Below, piece by piece: positions 61,638 through 64,000 of a stretch of 64,000 nucleotides of DNA (its first letter is position 1; the number at the start of each line of letters is the position of its first letter). The notes under the pieces were generated by a model that had not been told where the DNA came from, did no database searches, and saw only the letters and a program-made list of their open reading frames with translations. The translations under genes were made by a program, and so were the position numbers. The stretch is from Topomyia yanbarensis (lineage: Eukaryota; Arthropoda; Insecta; Diptera; Culicidae): the NCBI RefSeq assembly GCF_030247195.1, contig NC_080672.1:163375471-163439470 (forward strand), given 5' to 3'.

Positions 61638-63175
61638 CCTTTCTTCTGCCTGGTTATCTTTTGGGGGTGGTTCTGGTGCTATGTGCTTAATATTGTCTTG
61701 TAATCCCGGGGTGAAAAGTCCTGCTGACAAGACATTACTTTTAGCGGAAACATGGTTGAGTGGATCGTTGATAACATACAGTATAGTAAAATAAAAACAA
61801 CGTCAACGGGCTCAGCGATATTTTTGGTGACGCTACATGTTGTGTTTTCAGTCTAACCTGCGAGCATTTCTTGGAAATTTACTGGTACAAAGTGCATCAC
61901 ACTAGGTACTCGCTATGAATTAGTTGAAATTTATCAAAAATACACAGTACAAAGGTGATGTTTTGTCTATCTTCACAGATTTCAAGATTTCCATATAGAG
62001 AATACACAATAAGGTTGACTCGTTTCAATTTTTGCGTTGCTGTCTAAGTGGCACAATTGGATACTTGATTCTCCCACTGACCGACTGACACCAGAGCATT
62101 TAGTTGGCTGCTGTCGTCTGAACAAGTTCTTTGGGAAACTTTTTTGTGTATAGCTAACCGTTTCAATCAGCCCCCTGCTAGGCAGCCATTTTGTCCTAGC
62201 CAACATCTGCCTTTGTTAAAATCAAAACAACCCAATGCTATTGCACGGGCGACGTGGGCCTAGATGCAGCTAGGCCCATAATATGTTGACTACTGTCAAA
62301 GTCCGTATATCTCCATGGCGGATGACAGGAGTGACACCCTCCTGGTTTCAATAGCATGGAATGATCTACTGTAAACAGACATAAAACCAGACCGTATCTG
62401 TACTGCCTTGTGTGAAATACTGGATAGTGAATATGTACTCTTCCGTGCCATAGCAGATTCTGAAAGTTTTCACAATTGCATTTACCAATGCAGGGCGAGT
62501 CGGAAAATCAGTTGGCCGAACCATATTAGCATCGGTTTTGTCATGTCATTCTCCACTTCGACTGAACAATTGAACAAAGCCACGCTGGTAGATGCTTTGA
62601 ATTGATCCCAACAAGAAGTGAATGGTGGCGCACATCCATCTGGATTATTTCCCATGTGCCAGTGTCTGACTTGATTCTTGAGACCACACGATGTGGTTGA
62701 GCACAGACTGTCCTAGTTTAGTTGAGGATAAATGACTTTACGTTTTGGGGTGTTGGCAAGGGATGCATTTCACTCTGGATTGATGATGATGATACAGTAG
62801 CTGTAGTGTGGGGGAGAAACACACTTAAGGACGATACGTTACTTTTGCATCATGTGGCTGTGCTTTGCGGAACGTGATATAATTGTCATTTGAAGATAAG
62901 GAGCGTTGCATTGCCCATAGTACAATGATAGGGCTGCTTTGTGTGGAAAGAAACTAAACCCCTTTCTAAACAGGTAATCTAGCGAAGATAGAATATACAA
63001 AGACAGAAGAAATACTGCCATCCACCCAGAAAAGTTATATTTGAAACATTATGCGCTACTAAGACTCACTGATTCATTACTTTTCACCTGTTGAGTATGT
63101 ACATTCAACGGCTACTCACATTAACGATTAAAGAGAACGACGCGTGTAACACCATTGAATGGACAAACTGGATTA
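61638..63175. other. No gene seen
   Basis: Non-coding. Small hairpins only (for example GGGCCTAGATGCAGCTAGGCCC at about 62256). Scattered short frames have no homology I recognise. Confidence 0.35.
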
Positions 63176-63183
63176 TTTCGGAA

Positions 63184-63421
63184 CAGGGGCGGATCCAGAA
63201 AAAATTTTCGGAGGGGGTCTGAAATTTTGATTTTGAAATGTTCAGTGTATAAAACGTAATATCTAATAACCTCAAATAAGTTTTGGTGGTTAAATCAGAT
63301 TTAGAATGATTTTGAGCTTAGAACGAATTTAAAATAGAAATTATTTTAAGATTTCTTAACAAAATAAAAAAATTCGGAGGGGGTCCGGACCCCCAGGACC
63401 CTCCCCCTGGTTCCGCCACTG
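63184..63421. mobile_element. hAT-like MITE, CAGGGGCGGATCCAG ends, perfect 8-bp duplication
   Basis: 238 bp. Ends CAGGGGCGGATCC and complement of CAGTGGCGGAACC, then CGGAGGGGGTC inverted subterminally. TTTCGGAA flanks both sides exactly (63176-63183 and 63422-63429). The 48740-48893 fragment belongs to the same family. Confidence 0.88.
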
Positions 63422-63429
63422 TTTCGGAA

Positions 63430-64000
63430 GATCCCAGATATAGACTAAAAATATGATACATTTCGTACTGTAGAACTGTACCGTCTGAAATCTGTGTAAT
63501 TGTAATAAAGGAGTCTGAGGGTAGTTAGTGATGTTTTGATTTTTTATTTCTTATCATTCTAATTTAGAATGATCGGATAAAATAAACAATTGTAATTAAA
63601 AAACATTTAGCAGATCATGCTTTCCCGAACAGCTACAGTAAAATATTTTGCAGAAACAAATTATAATAAATCTGCATAAACCTGCGTGATTTTAAATTTA
63701 TATAATCCGATTTATCCATTATAACAACTGATCTTTGGTTTATTCATTACCGGTCCCTGTCTCTACCTGTTAATATTTAGTTTTTTTGGAGACGAACCAC
63801 TGCGACCAGTATTTAGATCTATTGTGGTATGACCCTTCCTTAACCTTTACAGTACCAAGTTAAAATTGTTCTGAAAATTTTGTTTAAATTTTGCTCTCAT
63901 TTCGTCAATTTTTGACCGAATTGGATGGAACTGGCTTTAAAAGATCTGGAATTTAGTCCAGTTTCTATATACCGAGTAGTGTTCAAATCCGTGGACCGGT
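63430..64000. other. No gene seen
   Basis: AT-rich non-coding sequence to the window end. Confidence 0.35.

Overview
This is a eukaryotic, AT-rich, repeat-dense window. The intron-containing genes and their protein sequences (a pickpocket DEG/ENaC channel, a site-1 protease, NHP2, MOSMO), together with the tRNA-derived SINEs and the many short inverted-repeat transposons, fit a dipteran. A mosquito, probably culicine, is my best guess; that is inference, not proof. Only six protein-coding genes can be supported, and I rebuilt their exon structures from splice signals and reading phase. Everything else is intergenic or intronic DNA built largely from transposable elements.

Layout. 1-15.58 kb: no coding exons; repeats, with a 1.66-kb fold-back transposon at 11443-13103. 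15.58-17.35 kb: two minus-strand genes, the 5' end of a GLT25/procollagen galactosyltransferase gene (its remaining exons are not in the window) and a complete three-exon MOSMO gene. 18.24-20.88 kb: a two-exon plus-strand gene, possibly GARRE1-like, head-to-head with MOSMO. 20.9-34.1 kb: repeats, including a 3.26-kb pogo-like element sitting inside a palindromic MITE (its empty-site twin lies at 6.7 kb) and a 3.85-kb composite insertion flanked by 25-bp direct repeats. 34.17-34.78 kb: NHP2 (minus, three exons). 35-42 kb: nested MITEs and a tandem-duplicated 0.66-kb unit. 42.29-46.75 kb: site-1 protease (plus, four exons). 47.10-59.10 kb: a six-exon pickpocket channel (minus) with two large introns full of retrotransposon debris; its 3' end converges on that of S1P. 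59-64 kb: repeats, including a Transib-like element at 60768-61632.

The genes do not form a pathway together. S1P is a Golgi protease, NHP2 a nucleolar H/ACA RNP protein, MOSMO a Hedgehog-pathway membrane protein, GLT25 an ER collagen glycosyltransferase and ppk a sodium-channel subunit. The most interesting non-gene signals are the Transib-like element, whose two ends show a 23-bp versus 12-bp heptamer/nonamer spacing like V(D)J recombination signals; the fold-back element with a perfect 9-bp target duplication and minisatellite arms; and several insertions for which the pre-insertion sequence is present elsewhere in the same window.
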